Below, in pieces: positions 1-7,481 of a stretch of DNA of 18,010 nt (position 1 is its first letter; each line of letters starts with the position of its first letter). The position numbers and the translations under genes were made by a program. Source of the DNA: Roseobacter sp. (GTDB lineage Bacteria; Pseudomonadota; Alphaproteobacteria; Rhodobacterales; Rhodobacteraceae); NCBI GenBank assembly GCA_024636425.1, contig JAGXHB010000157.1, forward strand, positions 1-18,010, read 5' to 3'. The notes under the pieces were generated by a model. The model did no database searches and was not told the origin of the DNA. It saw only the letters and a program-made list of their open reading frames with translations.

Positions 1-237
1 GTCAAACTGATTTCGGCCGATACGTTCAAGGATGAGCGCGCGCGCGACCCTGACGGGGATCCGCACTACAAGGTGACGCTGCAGGTCGATACTGAGCATC
101 TGACACCACGACAGGCGTCGTTGCAGATCCGGCCGGGCATGCAGGCAAGCGTGGAGTTGCACACCGGGTCAAAGACTGTGCTGCAATACCTGCTGAAGCC
201 GTTGTACAAATCCAAGGAAGCGTTCCGCGAGCCGTGA
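1..237 (+). CDS. HlyD-family type I secretion adaptor, C-terminal fragment
   Basis: Only the last 78 residues are present; the gene begins left of the window. The reading frame starting at base 1 is open and ends in TGA at 235-237. The fragment has the beta-rich end of a membrane fusion protein, with an IRPGMQASVEL stretch followed by a LLKPL segment close to the C-terminus. This ending is typical of HlyD/PrtE-type periplasmic adaptors, in which the C-terminus returns to the inner membrane region. Such proteins link an inner-membrane ABC exporter to a TolC-like outer-membrane channel for one-step protein export. An ABC transporter gene is expected upstream but cannot be seen. The gene is convergent with dtd. 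Confidence 0.8.
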   Translation, partial: VKLISADTFKDERARDPDGDPHYKVTLQVDTEHLTPRQASLQIRPGMQASVELHTGSKTVLQYLLKPLYKSKEAFREP

Positions 238-243
238 GCGCCG

Positions 244-282
244 GGGGCTGTCTGCCCCACGTCCATTGGACTTGACCAATGG
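244..282. terminator. Two adjacent inverted repeats between convergent genes
   Basis: GGGGC (244-248) pairs with GCCCC (254-258) across a 5-base loop. CCATTGG (263-269) pairs with CCAATGG (276-282) across a 6-base loop. They sit between the HlyD-type gene (plus) and dtd (minus), where a two-way terminator is expected. There is no strong T-run directly after either stem, although TTTTT occurs at 307-311. Calling it a terminator is an inference from position and symmetry. Confidence 0.4.
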
Positions 283-320
283 CGCAAAACAGAATTCCCC
301 CGAGGATTTTTGTCCATTTG

Positions 321-345
321 GACTATCAGGGCCAGACTATCAGGG
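321..345. repeat. 11-bp tandem direct repeat across the dtd stop codon
   Basis: GACTATCAGGG occurs at 321-331 and again at 335-345, separated by three bases (14-bp period). On the minus strand the upstream copy contains the last Pro codon and TGA stop of dtd, with an in-frame TAG directly after it. The second copy lies just downstream of the gene. It looks like a small local duplication; no function is evident. Confidence 0.7.
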
Positions 346-786
346 TTTGTCTGTGTCGATCCAGATGGTGACGGGACCGTCATTGGTGAGGGCCACGGAC
401 ATGTCGGCACCGAAACGGCCGGTCTGGACGGGCAGGTCTTCGCCTTTCAGGCAACCGATGAAGTGTTCGTAAAGCGCGTTCGCCTGATCCGGTTTCGCAG
501 CATAGGAAAAGCCGGGTCTTGTGCCGCGTGCCGTATCGGCGGCCAGCGTGAACTGGCTGATGACCAGAGCGGCACCGCCGGTTTGCTTGAGGTTGAGGTT
601 CATCTTGCCCGCGTCATCCTTGAACAGGCGCAGCTTGGCGATTTTCGCGGCCAGTGCGCTGGCCGTGCTCTCGGTGTCGTCCGGCATGGCGCAGATGAAA
701 ATCACGAGGCCCGCGTCGATCTGGCCGATGATGTCGCCATCCACCGTGACGCAGGCTTGGGTGACGCGTTGCAACAAGGCGCGCAT
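340..786 (-). CDS. dtd: D-aminoacyl-tRNA deacylase
   Basis: This 148-residue protein has the usual length of DTD. It hydrolyses D-amino acids, and glycine mischarged on tRNA-Ala, off tRNA in the cytoplasm and so enforces chirality in translation. The N-terminus MRALLQRVTQA is typical of the family. Both active-site motifs are visible: SQFTL at residues 77-81 and NDGPVT at 135-140, which form the composite site at the dimer interface. The frame is open further upstream to 867, but the ATG at 786 gives the family's N-terminus and lies one base after the nitroreductase stop. It is the last gene of the minus-strand block and is probably translated by coupling to the nitroreductase. The gene ends in TGA followed by an in-frame TAG inside a short direct repeat. 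Confidence 0.95.
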   Translation of the reverse strand: MRALLQRVTQACVTVDGDIIGQIDAGLVIFICAMPDDTESTASALAAKIAKLRLFKDDAGKMNLNLKQTGGAALVISQFTLAADTARGTRPGFSYAAKPDQANALYEHFIGCLKGEDLPVQTGRFGADMSVALTNDGPVTIWIDTDKP

Positions 787-787
787 G

Positions 788-1474
788 TCAGGATTTCCAG
801 TCGATGATGTCGGACGGGTCCGCGCGTTCCGTACGGAACTTGTTGATGGCAGCGTCCTCGTCTGCATATCCGAATGAAATCGCGCAGAGGATCAGGCGGT
901 CGTCAGGGATGTCGAGCTGCGTGCGAACCAGAGGCGCGTAGGCGGCAATGGCAGCCTGCGCGATCGTGGCGACCCCAAGCGAGGTCGCTGCCAGCGTGAA
1001 CGCACTGACGAAACCGCCGCAATCCATCGCCCCATAGGGGCCAAGTTCTTCTGGAGACGAGACAATCGCGACATGCGGCGCGTCGAACAGCGCGTAGTTG
1101 CGCAGCATTTGCGCCGTGCGGCCTGCCCGGTCCGCTTTATCGATGCCCACTGCATCGTAAAGCTGGAAGCCGCAGGTGCGGCGGCGGTCGTTATAGACGC
1201 CGGAATAGCCTTTCGGCCAATCCAGATCGGGGGTGGGCGGGGTGCCTTCGGTCGCAGCACGGGTCAGCGCATCACGAAAGCGGTCTGTCGCTTTGCCCTT
1301 GGTGATCGTGACCTGCCACGGCTGCGCATTGCACCAGCTTGGCACATGGCGCGCGGTTCTGACGATGCGGGCGATGATGTCATCGGGCACCGGATCGGGC
1401 CGGAAAGCGCGGCAGGAATAGCGCTGCGTGAGGATGTCGTTGAGGGTGTCGATCTGCGTGTCGTGCTGGGTCAT
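788..1474 (-). CDS. Nitroreductase family protein (FMN-dependent oxidoreductase)
   Basis: A 228-residue protein of the nitroreductase fold, which uses FMN and NAD(P)H to reduce nitroaromatics, quinones or flavins; the physiological substrate cannot be deduced. The N-terminal RYSCRAFRPDPVP (residues 18-30) is the classic family start, where Arg-Ser/Arg residues contact the FMN phosphate. ARHVPSWCNAQPWQ (about 41-54) matches the conserved APS.x.N.QPW segment. No signal peptide or membrane segment is visible, so it is cytoplasmic. Its ATG overlaps the last base of the zinc-ribbon gene's TAA (TAATG), and its stop lies one base before dtd, which argues for translational coupling. Whether it is functionally tied to the membrane block or simply shares the transcript is unknown. 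Confidence 0.88.
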   Translation of the reverse strand: MTQHDTQIDTLNDILTQRYSCRAFRPDPVPDDIIARIVRTARHVPSWCNAQPWQVTITKGKATDRFRDALTRAATEGTPPTPDLDWPKGYSGVYNDRRRTCGFQLYDAVGIDKADRAGRTAQMLRNYALFDAPHVAIVSSPEELGPYGAMDCGGFVSAFTLAATSLGVATIAQAAIAAYAPLVRTQLDIPDDRLILCAISFGYADEDAAINKFRTERADPSDIIDWKS

Positions 1475-2592
1475 TATTGCTGCGCCATGAAAAAGCCGAC
1501 GATGCCTGCAGCCAAAAGGCCCAGGATCACGGCGAAGGTAATTTTAAGTGCGGAGTACGGGCGTTCGCCCTGTACGTTGCCGGTGCGACCGTTGACCACA
1601 AAGCGGTAGGTCGTGCCGCGGTATTTATACGCGGCCAGCCAGACCGGCAGCAGGATATGCTTGAACGTCACCGCACTGACCTGCGTCTGGATGTCGTGGA
1701 TGCGCTGGCGGTCGCCCCCGATGTCAAAGCGCACGTCGCGTTCGATCATCGCGTCCATGATCTGGCGCGCCTCGGTATAGCCGTCCTCGAGGGTGACGGC
1801 ATAGGCTTCGGCGCGAAAACCGGCCAGATATTCCGGTGCGTAAGGCTCGAGTGCTGCCAGATCCCAAGGTTGCAGCGCGTCGGTAAAGCGTTTGGGCAAA
1901 GACGTGGAGGCCAGCACCAGCACATCGTCGAAGAACCGCGCCACACGACCAGAGGCTGCATTCCAGCGCACCTGCTGGACCTGCACCTGCGTCGGCTTGC
2001 CATCGCGCATGACCGTGCGGGTGACGTAATAGACGGTGCCGCGTTCGCCCTGATAGCTGGATTGCGTGTCGGCGTCATAGGTCCAGTAGGGCACATAGAT
2101 GCCCTGCATCCGGCGCCCTTTGCGGGCATAGTCCTGCAATCCGTTCGGCGCGAACCACAGGCTGCCCAGCCAGTCGTTCATCGCGTCCTTGGCAACCGTT
2201 TCGGTCAGCGCAAAGGGCAGCACCGCGCGCGGCTTGATATGACGGTTGAGGCCAGTGTCGACCACCACGGGTGTAGCGCAGAACGGGCATTCGGTCGCGT
2301 GTTTGACGTCGTCGAATTCGACCTGTGCCGCACAGTTGGGGCAGGTCGTGACACGGGTTTCTTCCATCTCGGTCTGGGGCAGGGTCCGGTTGAGGGCTGC
2401 GCGGAAATCAAGCTCTGCAATCGGGTGATGGCCGCGCGTGCCCGAGATCGCATCGCTGTTGCCGCAATGATCGCAGACGAGCAGATAACGTTCGGGATCA
2501 AAGCGCAGGTCCGATCCGCAGGTGTCGCAAGGAAACCGGTGTTCCTCGAGCGGGGCGGGCGGCGGTGCGTCAAAGGTGGGAGCGTCGGGCAT
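1474..2592 (-). CDS. Double zinc-ribbon (TFIIB-type) membrane-anchored protein, YdjG-like
   Basis: This is a 372-residue protein with two Cys4 zinc ribbons. C22/C25 and C40/C43 form the first (CDTCG...CDHCG); C84/C87 and C102/C105 form the second (CPNC...CPFC). A long middle domain begins with a Tyr/Trp-rich part (IYVPYWTYDADTQSSYQG). One hydrophobic segment at about residues 348-370 ends the protein, so the ribbons probably face the cytoplasm. Such proteins are often misannotated as primosomal protein N' or a helicase, but no helicase motif is present. The ATG at 2592 is preceded by AAGGA about 8 bases upstream; the longer frame to 2643 lacks support. The neighbouring SPFH gene and this architecture recall B. 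subtilis ydjG and ydjI, which are co-transcribed with a PspA homologue. The exact role is unknown. Confidence 0.8.
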   Translation of the reverse strand: MPDAPTFDAPPPAPLEEHRFPCDTCGSDLRFDPERYLLVCDHCGNSDAISGTRGHHPIAELDFRAALNRTLPQTEMEETRVTTCPNCAAQVEFDDVKHATECPFCATPVVVDTGLNRHIKPRAVLPFALTETVAKDAMNDWLGSLWFAPNGLQDYARKGRRMQGIYVPYWTYDADTQSSYQGERGTVYYVTRTVMRDGKPTQVQVQQVRWNAASGRVARFFDDVLVLASTSLPKRFTDALQPWDLAALEPYAPEYLAGFRAEAYAVTLEDGYTEARQIMDAMIERDVRFDIGGDRQRIHDIQTQVSAVTFKHILLPVWLAAYKYRGTTYRFVVNGRTGNVQGERPYSALKITFAVILGLLAAGIVGFFMAQQ

Positions 2593-2658
2593 CAGGCGTT
2601 CCTTCGGGCGGGCGTCGCCCTGACATATCGCGATGACCCCCAAGCTGCCAGACCCGGA

Positions 2659-3213
2659 TTACAAAAACCGGTGCAGTGCGCGGGGGGCCATGATGCGCAG
2701 GGCGTTGTCGCGCAAGGCCAGATGCCGCCAGATGTGAAACGCCGCGTGGACCGCAGCGATCAGCGCCAGCCCGTAGAATTCGATGCTGTGAAGGAGACCG
2801 ACCCAGTCATTGGCCTGTGGCAGATCCAGCGGCACGGCAATCGGGACAATCCCGCCCGCCCAAAGCTGCACACTGGAGGTGATCCCGATCAAAAGGCCGG
2901 TCAGCGCGACGCCGCAGATCCCCCAGATCAGTGTCTTGTGCAAAACCGGATGCAGCCAGCGCGCCCAGCCTTGCAGTTTCGGCCCCGGCCGGCCAACCAA
3001 TCCGCGCCGCAGGTACAACCCTGTCCAAAGCAGGGCAGTGCTGACAAAAACCAGCCCCATCACCGAATGGAACTGCACTGCCGCGGGCCCGATGCGGGCC
3101 ACATCGGCAGGCTGGACCAGCACGAACCACGCAAACAGTGGGACCATCGCCCAATGGAGTGCTTTCAGGGTGGTGCGTCTGGCAGGGCGGCGAAAAACAG
3201 ATGCTTTGATCAT
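2659..3213 (-). CDS. Cytochrome b561-like four-helix membrane protein
   Basis: A 184-residue integral membrane protein with four predicted helices at about residues 22-36, 48-66, 93-112 and 142-162. Histidines placed in or near the helices (H20, H49, H92, H142, H156, H160) fit haem b ligation in the cytochrome b561/Ni-Fe-hydrogenase b-type superfamily. Such proteins shuttle electrons between quinones and a periplasmic or cytoplasmic partner. No partner haem protein lies next to it, so the electron donor and acceptor are unknown. I chose the ATG at 3213 (MIKASVFRRP). An upstream TTG at 3255 would add 14 polar residues without a better ribosome site. It lies 63 bp after the SPFH gene and 66 bp before the zinc-ribbon gene, on the same strand. 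Which histidines bind haem is inference. Confidence 0.75.
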   Translation of the reverse strand: MIKASVFRRPARRTTLKALHWAMVPLFAWFVLVQPADVARIGPAAVQFHSVMGLVFVSTALLWTGLYLRRGLVGRPGPKLQGWARWLHPVLHKTLIWGICGVALTGLLIGITSSVQLWAGGIVPIAVPLDLPQANDWVGLLHSIEFYGLALIAAVHAAFHIWRHLALRDNALRIMAPRALHRFL

Positions 3214-3276
3214 GCCAGAGCCACGCACGCCGTCGCTGTCAAGTTTCACGCGCAAACCCTGACGCTTCGCCGGTGC

Positions 3277-4389
3277 TTAGCCTGCAGGAGGCGGGGGCGG
3301 GGGCATCACGGTGAAAAGCTGCGCAAGTTCTGCCACATCATCCGCCTTGAGCCAGCCATCCTGTCCCGGTGTCCAGACAAAGGTTTCGCGCTTGAGGGCC
3401 CCATCCGACGCCATCCGCCCCAGCGATGCCTTGGAAAACGGGCCCTTGGTCTCGCCGTTTTCAGCGATATGCCAGACCTTGTCGGGTTGTGGCGGCGGCG
3501 GGGGCGTATGCGCGTCCGCTGCCGGGCGCGGCCCCCATGGTCCTGCCTGTGCCGCCGCAGCCTGTCCGATCTGCATCCCAAGACCCGCACCAAGGCCCGT
3601 TTGCATGGCGGCACCGGCCGGGCCTTCGCGGCCCAACGCTTCTGCTGCCTGAAACTGGGTATAGCGGTTCAGATCCCCGATGACCCCCATGGAGGACCGC
3701 TTGTCCAGAACCTCCTCCACCGCAGGGGGGAGGGAGACGTTCTCGACGTAAAGTTCCGGGATGCTCAGACCATATTCTGCGATCGTTTCGGAAATCTCGG
3801 TGCTGACCAGCTTGCCCAGTTCGCGCGTGTTGGCCGCCATGTCGAGGATCGGGATCTTTGACATTGCGATGGAGCGCGAGAATTCCTGCACGATGATGTT
3901 GCGCACCTGAAAGCTGATCTCGTCCATGGTGAATTCGCCGTCGGTGCCGACGATCTCGGTCAGGAAACGGGCCGGATCCGACACCTTGACGGCATAGGTG
4001 CCGTAGGCGCGCAGGCGTACCGGGCCGAATTCGGGATCGCGCACGATGATCGGGTTTTTGGTACCCCATTTCAGATCGCTAAAGCGCGTGGTGTTGACGA
4101 AATAGATCTCGGACTTGAAGGGGCTTTTGAACCCGTGGTCCCAATGCTGCAACGATGTCATGATCGGCATGTTGTTGGTTTCAAGCATATAAAGACCCGG
4201 CGTAAAGACATCCGCCAACTGTCCTTCATGCACGAAGACTGCCGCTTGCCCTTCGCGCACGGTCAGTTTGGCACCGTATTTGATCTCGTGGCCTTCACGC
4301 TCGAACCGCCAGACCATGGTATCACGGGTGTCGTCGGTCCAGTGGATGACGTCGATGAATTGGCCGGAAAGAAAATCAAGAATACCCAT
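3277..4389 (-). CDS. SPFH-domain protein with C-terminal GYF_2 domain (YdjI-like, 'virion core protein' family)
   Basis: A 370-residue protein. Residues about 1-240 are the SPFH/YdjI-type region (VREGQAAVFVHEGQLADVFTPGLY near 44-67, then a Band-7 core to about 237). Residues 245-285 are an Ala/Gly/Gln-rich linker. A GYF_2 domain follows at about 305-360 (VWHIAENGETKGPFS... VWTPGQDGW). Five prolines (296-300) precede the GYF_2 domain, and six (363-368) follow it just before the C-terminus. SPFH proteins oligomerise at membranes; no N-terminal TM is obvious here, so it is probably a peripheral scaffold. The B. subtilis relative YdjI acts with a PspA protein at the membrane; I see no pspA gene here. 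AAAGGAC lies about 7 bases before the ATG. It is 27 bp downstream of the DUF2927 gene. Confidence 0.85.
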   Translation of the reverse strand: MGILDFLSGQFIDVIHWTDDTRDTMVWRFEREGHEIKYGAKLTVREGQAAVFVHEGQLADVFTPGLYMLETNNMPIMTSLQHWDHGFKSPFKSEIYFVNTTRFSDLKWGTKNPIIVRDPEFGPVRLRAYGTYAVKVSDPARFLTEIVGTDGEFTMDEISFQVRNIIVQEFSRSIAMSKIPILDMAANTRELGKLVSTEISETIAEYGLSIPELYVENVSLPPAVEEVLDKRSSMGVIGDLNRYTQFQAAEALGREGPAGAAMQTGLGAGLGMQIGQAAAAQAGPWGPRPAADAHTPPPPPQPDKVWHIAENGETKGPFSKASLGRMASDGALKRETFVWTPGQDGWLKADDVAELAQLFTVMPPPPPPAG

Positions 4390-4416
4390 GGGTGTTGTCC
4401 TTTCGGGTGGCAGCGG

Positions 4417-5376
4417 TCACACAGGCCCGCCGGTCAGTTCGCTTGCAATTTCGCGGATGGTGGGGGCAGCTTCTTCGGCGCTTATACCGGCATGAAGGCG
4501 CGGATCATAAAGCATCTTGAGCAACATTTCGTCGTGTCGTGTCAGCAGCGCGAATTCATCGTCATCATTAAAGATCGACGGGCGCGCGGCAGGGCTGTCA
4601 TTGGCAAGCCCCAGCCCCTGCGCCAGTTCTTCGTGGATGCACGCCAGACGCATGAGGGACGGGTTCTCGGCCCGTATCACCGCGACCGCAGCGGTATAGG
4701 TGCTGGGGTCGGGCCCGCCCGCATAGGCCGCGACGATGCAATAGGTATCGCGGCGCAGATCCTGCAGGGCGGCAAGACTAGCTTGGGTCACCCCCGGAAC
4801 GCGGGCAGCGGCCTGCATCAGCGCTTCTTCGCGGTCGTCTTCATTGGCGATGATCACCATGAAATTGGGCGCGCCGCCACCCACCTTTATGGAATGGCCA
4901 GTGATGCCCGCAAGCCGTCCGGCATAGGCGCGCACCGCCGCGCCGTCTTCCTCGCGCTCCGACGGCGGGACACCGTCGCCAAAGACGATCTCCATGCGGA
5001 CGGGGCGTTCCCAGCGGCGCATCAGGGTCTTTTCCCCTTTCCCGGTGAATTGCGCGTTATATTCATTGTAGAACGCGATCCGTTCGAAGTTACGCGCCAG
5101 CATGGCGGCAGTGAACGGCGTATCTTCGCCGCCGCCATCCCGCCGCATCAACCCTTGCCCAAGCTGGGCCTGTTCCACCTGATTGAAGTAACCGCGCAAT
5201 GCAGCACTTTTCTGCGAGACGGGTTTGGCGACATCAGGATCGGGCAGGTCGGCAGGCACGGGCCTTGGCACAGGCTTGAGGGTCGGTTCAATCGGGGGAG
5301 CCCCGCAAGCGGACACGGTGGCCAGAACCATGCCCGCCACCTTGACCCGATGTGCAAGTGATATGCGCGTCATCAT
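4417..5376 (-). CDS. DUF2927 lipoprotein with a metzincin-like HE...LGL..D motif
   Basis: A 319-residue predicted lipoprotein. The N-terminus has basic residues, a hydrophobic run and the lipobox VSAC with the lipid cysteine at C24, then a Pro-rich linker (about 27-55). The conserved C-terminal segment I recognise as DUF2927 spans about 245-295: HEELAQGLGLAND (248-260), SIFND (267-271) and LLTRHDEMLLKMLYDPRL (277-294). The pattern loosely parallels metzincin proteases (HExxHxxGxxH, then SIM and L..D...LY). However, the second His is replaced by Gln with a one-residue shift, so catalysis is uncertain. Start choice: ATGATG at 5371-5376 lies 16 bp after the TelA stop. The frame stays open to 5436, but that start would overlap telA and put residues before the signal peptide. 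It lies between TelA and SPFH genes, suggesting an envelope-side partner. Confidence 0.82.
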   Translation of the reverse strand: MMTRISLAHRVKVAGMVLATVSACGAPPIEPTLKPVPRPVPADLPDPDVAKPVSQKSAALRGYFNQVEQAQLGQGLMRRDGGGEDTPFTAAMLARNFERIAFYNEYNAQFTGKGEKTLMRRWERPVRMEIVFGDGVPPSEREEDGAAVRAYAGRLAGITGHSIKVGGGAPNFMVIIANEDDREEALMQAAARVPGVTQASLAALQDLRRDTYCIVAAYAGGPDPSTYTAAVAVIRAENPSLMRLACIHEELAQGLGLANDSPAARPSIFNDDDEFALLTRHDEMLLKMLYDPRLHAGISAEEAAPTIREIASELTGGPV

Positions 5377-5392
5377 GCCGACTGTCCGTGCC

Positions 5393-6568
5393 TTATGCGG
5401 CAGTTGGGGCAGGTTTCGAAGCGCCCGCCGAGGCAAGCGTGTCGCGCAGCTTGGTCTCCATTTCCTCGAGGTCTTTCTCTGCCGAGGCCCGGCGCGCCTT
5501 GCCTTCGTCCGCGATCTGGAGCGATTCCTCGATCGTGCCGATCAGATCGGCGTTGGCCTGCTTGACCGCTTCAATGTCGAAAACGCCGCGCTCCATCTCG
5601 GTGCGGATGATCTTGTTGCTGTCACGCAGGTTCTTCGCATTCGACGTCAGAAGTTCGTTGGTCAGATCGTTCGCCTCGCGCACGGCAACGGCAGCTTCGG
5701 CACTGCGCTGGATCGTGACGGCTTGCGCAAGCTGGGTTTCCCACAGCGGCACGGTGTTCACGAGGGTCGAATTGATCTTGGTCACCAGCGACTTGTCGTT
5801 CTCCTGTACCAGCCGGATGGAGGGCAACGACTGCATGGTCACCTGACGGGTCAGTTTCAGATCATGCACGCGGCGTTCCAGATCGTCCCGCGCGGCGCGC
5901 ATGTCGCGCAGTTCCTGAGCGACCATGACCTGATCATCCTCGGGTGCTGCTTGGACGGCTGCCTCTTTCGCGGGGATGTCCTTGGCGTCAAGCTCGGCCA
6001 GCTTTGCCTCGCCTGCCGCGATATAAAGCGCCAGCTCGTCATAGAACTGCAGCGTCTTTTCATACAGCATATCAAGCGACTTGATGTCTTTCAGCAGCGT
6101 ATGTTCATGCGTCAGCAGTTCGTCCGTCACGCGGTCGATCTGTTCCTGCACCTGTTCGAACTTGGCAGTGAATTTGGCAAAGGGAGCGGCACGGCCCAGC
6201 AGACGTTCCCACCAGCTTTGATCGCGTCGCACGTCCAGTTCGGAAACGGAAAAGCCGCGAATGGTGGTGACGATGTTGCGCAGGCTGTCACCGGCGGGGC
6301 CGACATCCTTGTTGCGCACGTCTTGCAACATCGCCTGGCTGATTTCCTGCAATTCAGCCTGTGCTGCCGACCCGAAACCGATGATCGACTGCGTGTCATC
6401 CATGTCGATTTCGGCCATCCGGCCTTTGATTTCTGCGCTCATCGGGCCATCCGCCTTATCCAGTGAAGTGATCGCGTCGGCAGGGGCCGGTTCGGCCAGA
6501 ACCACGGCGTTGACCTCAGAGACCTCAGCCTCGGATTGGTTGGCTTTTTCGCGGACAGTGTCAGACAT
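5393..6568 (-). CDS. TelA-family toxic anion resistance protein
   Basis: A 391-residue soluble, mostly helical protein with no signal peptide or membrane span. It matches the TelA family (KlaA/YceH/YaaN): SWWERLLGR near residues 118-126, then a long coiled-coil region with DKSLVTKINSTLVNTVPLWETQLAQAV (about 259-285). The family was named for tellurite resistance and occurs with XpaC-like proteins in many genomes. The biochemical activity is not established, and proposals centre on envelope stress. The first 40 residues are acidic and low in complexity, and the last 15 are Ala/Pro-rich. The ATG at 6568 follows the XpaC-like gene by 37 bp, with AGGA about 12 bases upstream. Pairing with an xpaC-type gene immediately upstream is the expected arrangement and supports the call. 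Confidence 0.9.
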   Translation of the reverse strand: MSDTVREKANQSEAEVSEVNAVVLAEPAPADAITSLDKADGPMSAEIKGRMAEIDMDDTQSIIGFGSAAQAELQEISQAMLQDVRNKDVGPAGDSLRNIVTTIRGFSVSELDVRRDQSWWERLLGRAAPFAKFTAKFEQVQEQIDRVTDELLTHEHTLLKDIKSLDMLYEKTLQFYDELALYIAAGEAKLAELDAKDIPAKEAAVQAAPEDDQVMVAQELRDMRAARDDLERRVHDLKLTRQVTMQSLPSIRLVQENDKSLVTKINSTLVNTVPLWETQLAQAVTIQRSAEAAVAVREANDLTNELLTSNAKNLRDSNKIIRTEMERGVFDIEAVKQANADLIGTIEESLQIADEGKARRASAEKDLEEMETKLRDTLASAGASKPAPTAA

Positions 6569-6605
6569 GGTGTTTCAATTCCTATTGTTGGCTCAAGGCG
6601 TATGG

Positions 6606-7478
6606 TCAATCCAGACGCACGCCTTCCCGTGACAGCCGCTCGCGCAGCACGTCGATTTCAATGTTCAGGTCGGTTTTGTCTTCCAATAGCGATTTTTGCG
6701 TGCGGGCAGCAAAGTTTTTATCCAGATCATCCAGCAGGGCAAGATAATCGGCCTTGGCCTGTGCATCGCGTGTGTTGGCGTATATGTCGGCGAACTTGAC
6801 CGTCGCGTCGCGGGCGCCCAGCAGGTACACCGACAGATATTTGCGTGCGCCGGTCAGATCGCGGGGGTCTTCCTCGACCGTGCGGATCAGCGTGCGTGCA
6901 GTCGTCTGGAACCGGATCAGACGGTCGGTCGCTTCGCGGTCGCCCGCGCGGGTGATCGCTTCGCGCATCGCGGTCAGATGCTTTTCCGCCTCGTCCACAA
7001 CACGTGCGACGCGGTCTTTTTGAAAGCTGTCGATGCCTTCCATGCCCTTGGCGCGCAAGGGATCGATACCAAATGCCGACACATGCAGGCCAGCCGCCGC
7101 CACACCGTAAATCAGCGCCGCGATCAGACCGGGATCGTTCTTGTACGCGGCCAGCGCCACACCAGCACCGGTCAGGAAACTGGCGAACATCTTGCGGGGG
7201 ATGGCGGGCCGTTCTGCCACTTTCCGGACGCGATAGGCCGCTTCGGCCTTCAGCCCCTCACGCAGCATCAGCGCCGCACCGGTCAGCAGACCCGCCGCCG
7301 CCAGCCCCAGTGCCAATCCCTGCGCCCCGTCGTTGAGCGACATGAATACCAGCGGAATTGCGGGGATGAACAACACATTTGCACGGCCGCCTACCGGGTC
7401 CACTTCGACCCGCCGGGCTGCCGGCTGGTCCACTGGGCTGCCGTCAGGGCTGTACTTGCCGCCGAATCGCTTTGCCAT
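6606..7478 (-). CDS. XpaC-like membrane protein (5-bromo-4-chloroindolyl phosphate hydrolysis family)
   Basis: A 290-residue protein with a hydrophobic N-terminal half. Segments at about residues 34-50, 55-77, 99-115 and 121-140 could span the membrane. The C-terminal half is charged and helical (FQKDRVARVVDEAEKHLTAMREAI onward) and probably cytoplasmic. It fits the XpaC family, named after a B. subtilis gene linked to hydrolysis of a chromogenic phosphate. No known phosphatase motif is visible and the family name probably does not describe the real function. XpaC-type genes usually neighbour telA, as here (37 bp). The ATG at 7478 lies 3 bp after the stop of the small two-TM protein, so the two are probably co-translated. 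Confidence 0.82.
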   Translation of the reverse strand: MAKRFGGKYSPDGSPVDQPAARRVEVDPVGGRANVLFIPAIPLVFMSLNDGAQGLALGLAAAGLLTGAALMLREGLKAEAAYRVRKVAERPAIPRKMFASFLTGAGVALAAYKNDPGLIAALIYGVAAAGLHVSAFGIDPLRAKGMEGIDSFQKDRVARVVDEAEKHLTAMREAITRAGDREATDRLIRFQTTARTLIRTVEEDPRDLTGARKYLSVYLLGARDATVKFADIYANTRDAQAKADYLALLDDLDKNFAARTQKSLLEDKTDLNIEIDVLRERLSREGVRLD

Positions 7479-7481
7479 CGG

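Noticed and set aside
340..867. Longer dtd start at 867
   Set aside because: The extra 27 residues are unlike the family and overlap the nitroreductase; the ATG at 786 gives the conserved MRALLQRV start.
1477..3861. 794-codon open frame on the plus strand
   Set aside because: It lies antisense to the zinc-ribbon, cytochrome b561-like and SPFH genes. Those have clear motifs (Cys4 ribbons, haem-type histidines, GYF_2), while this frame shows none. Long antisense frames are common in high-GC DNA.
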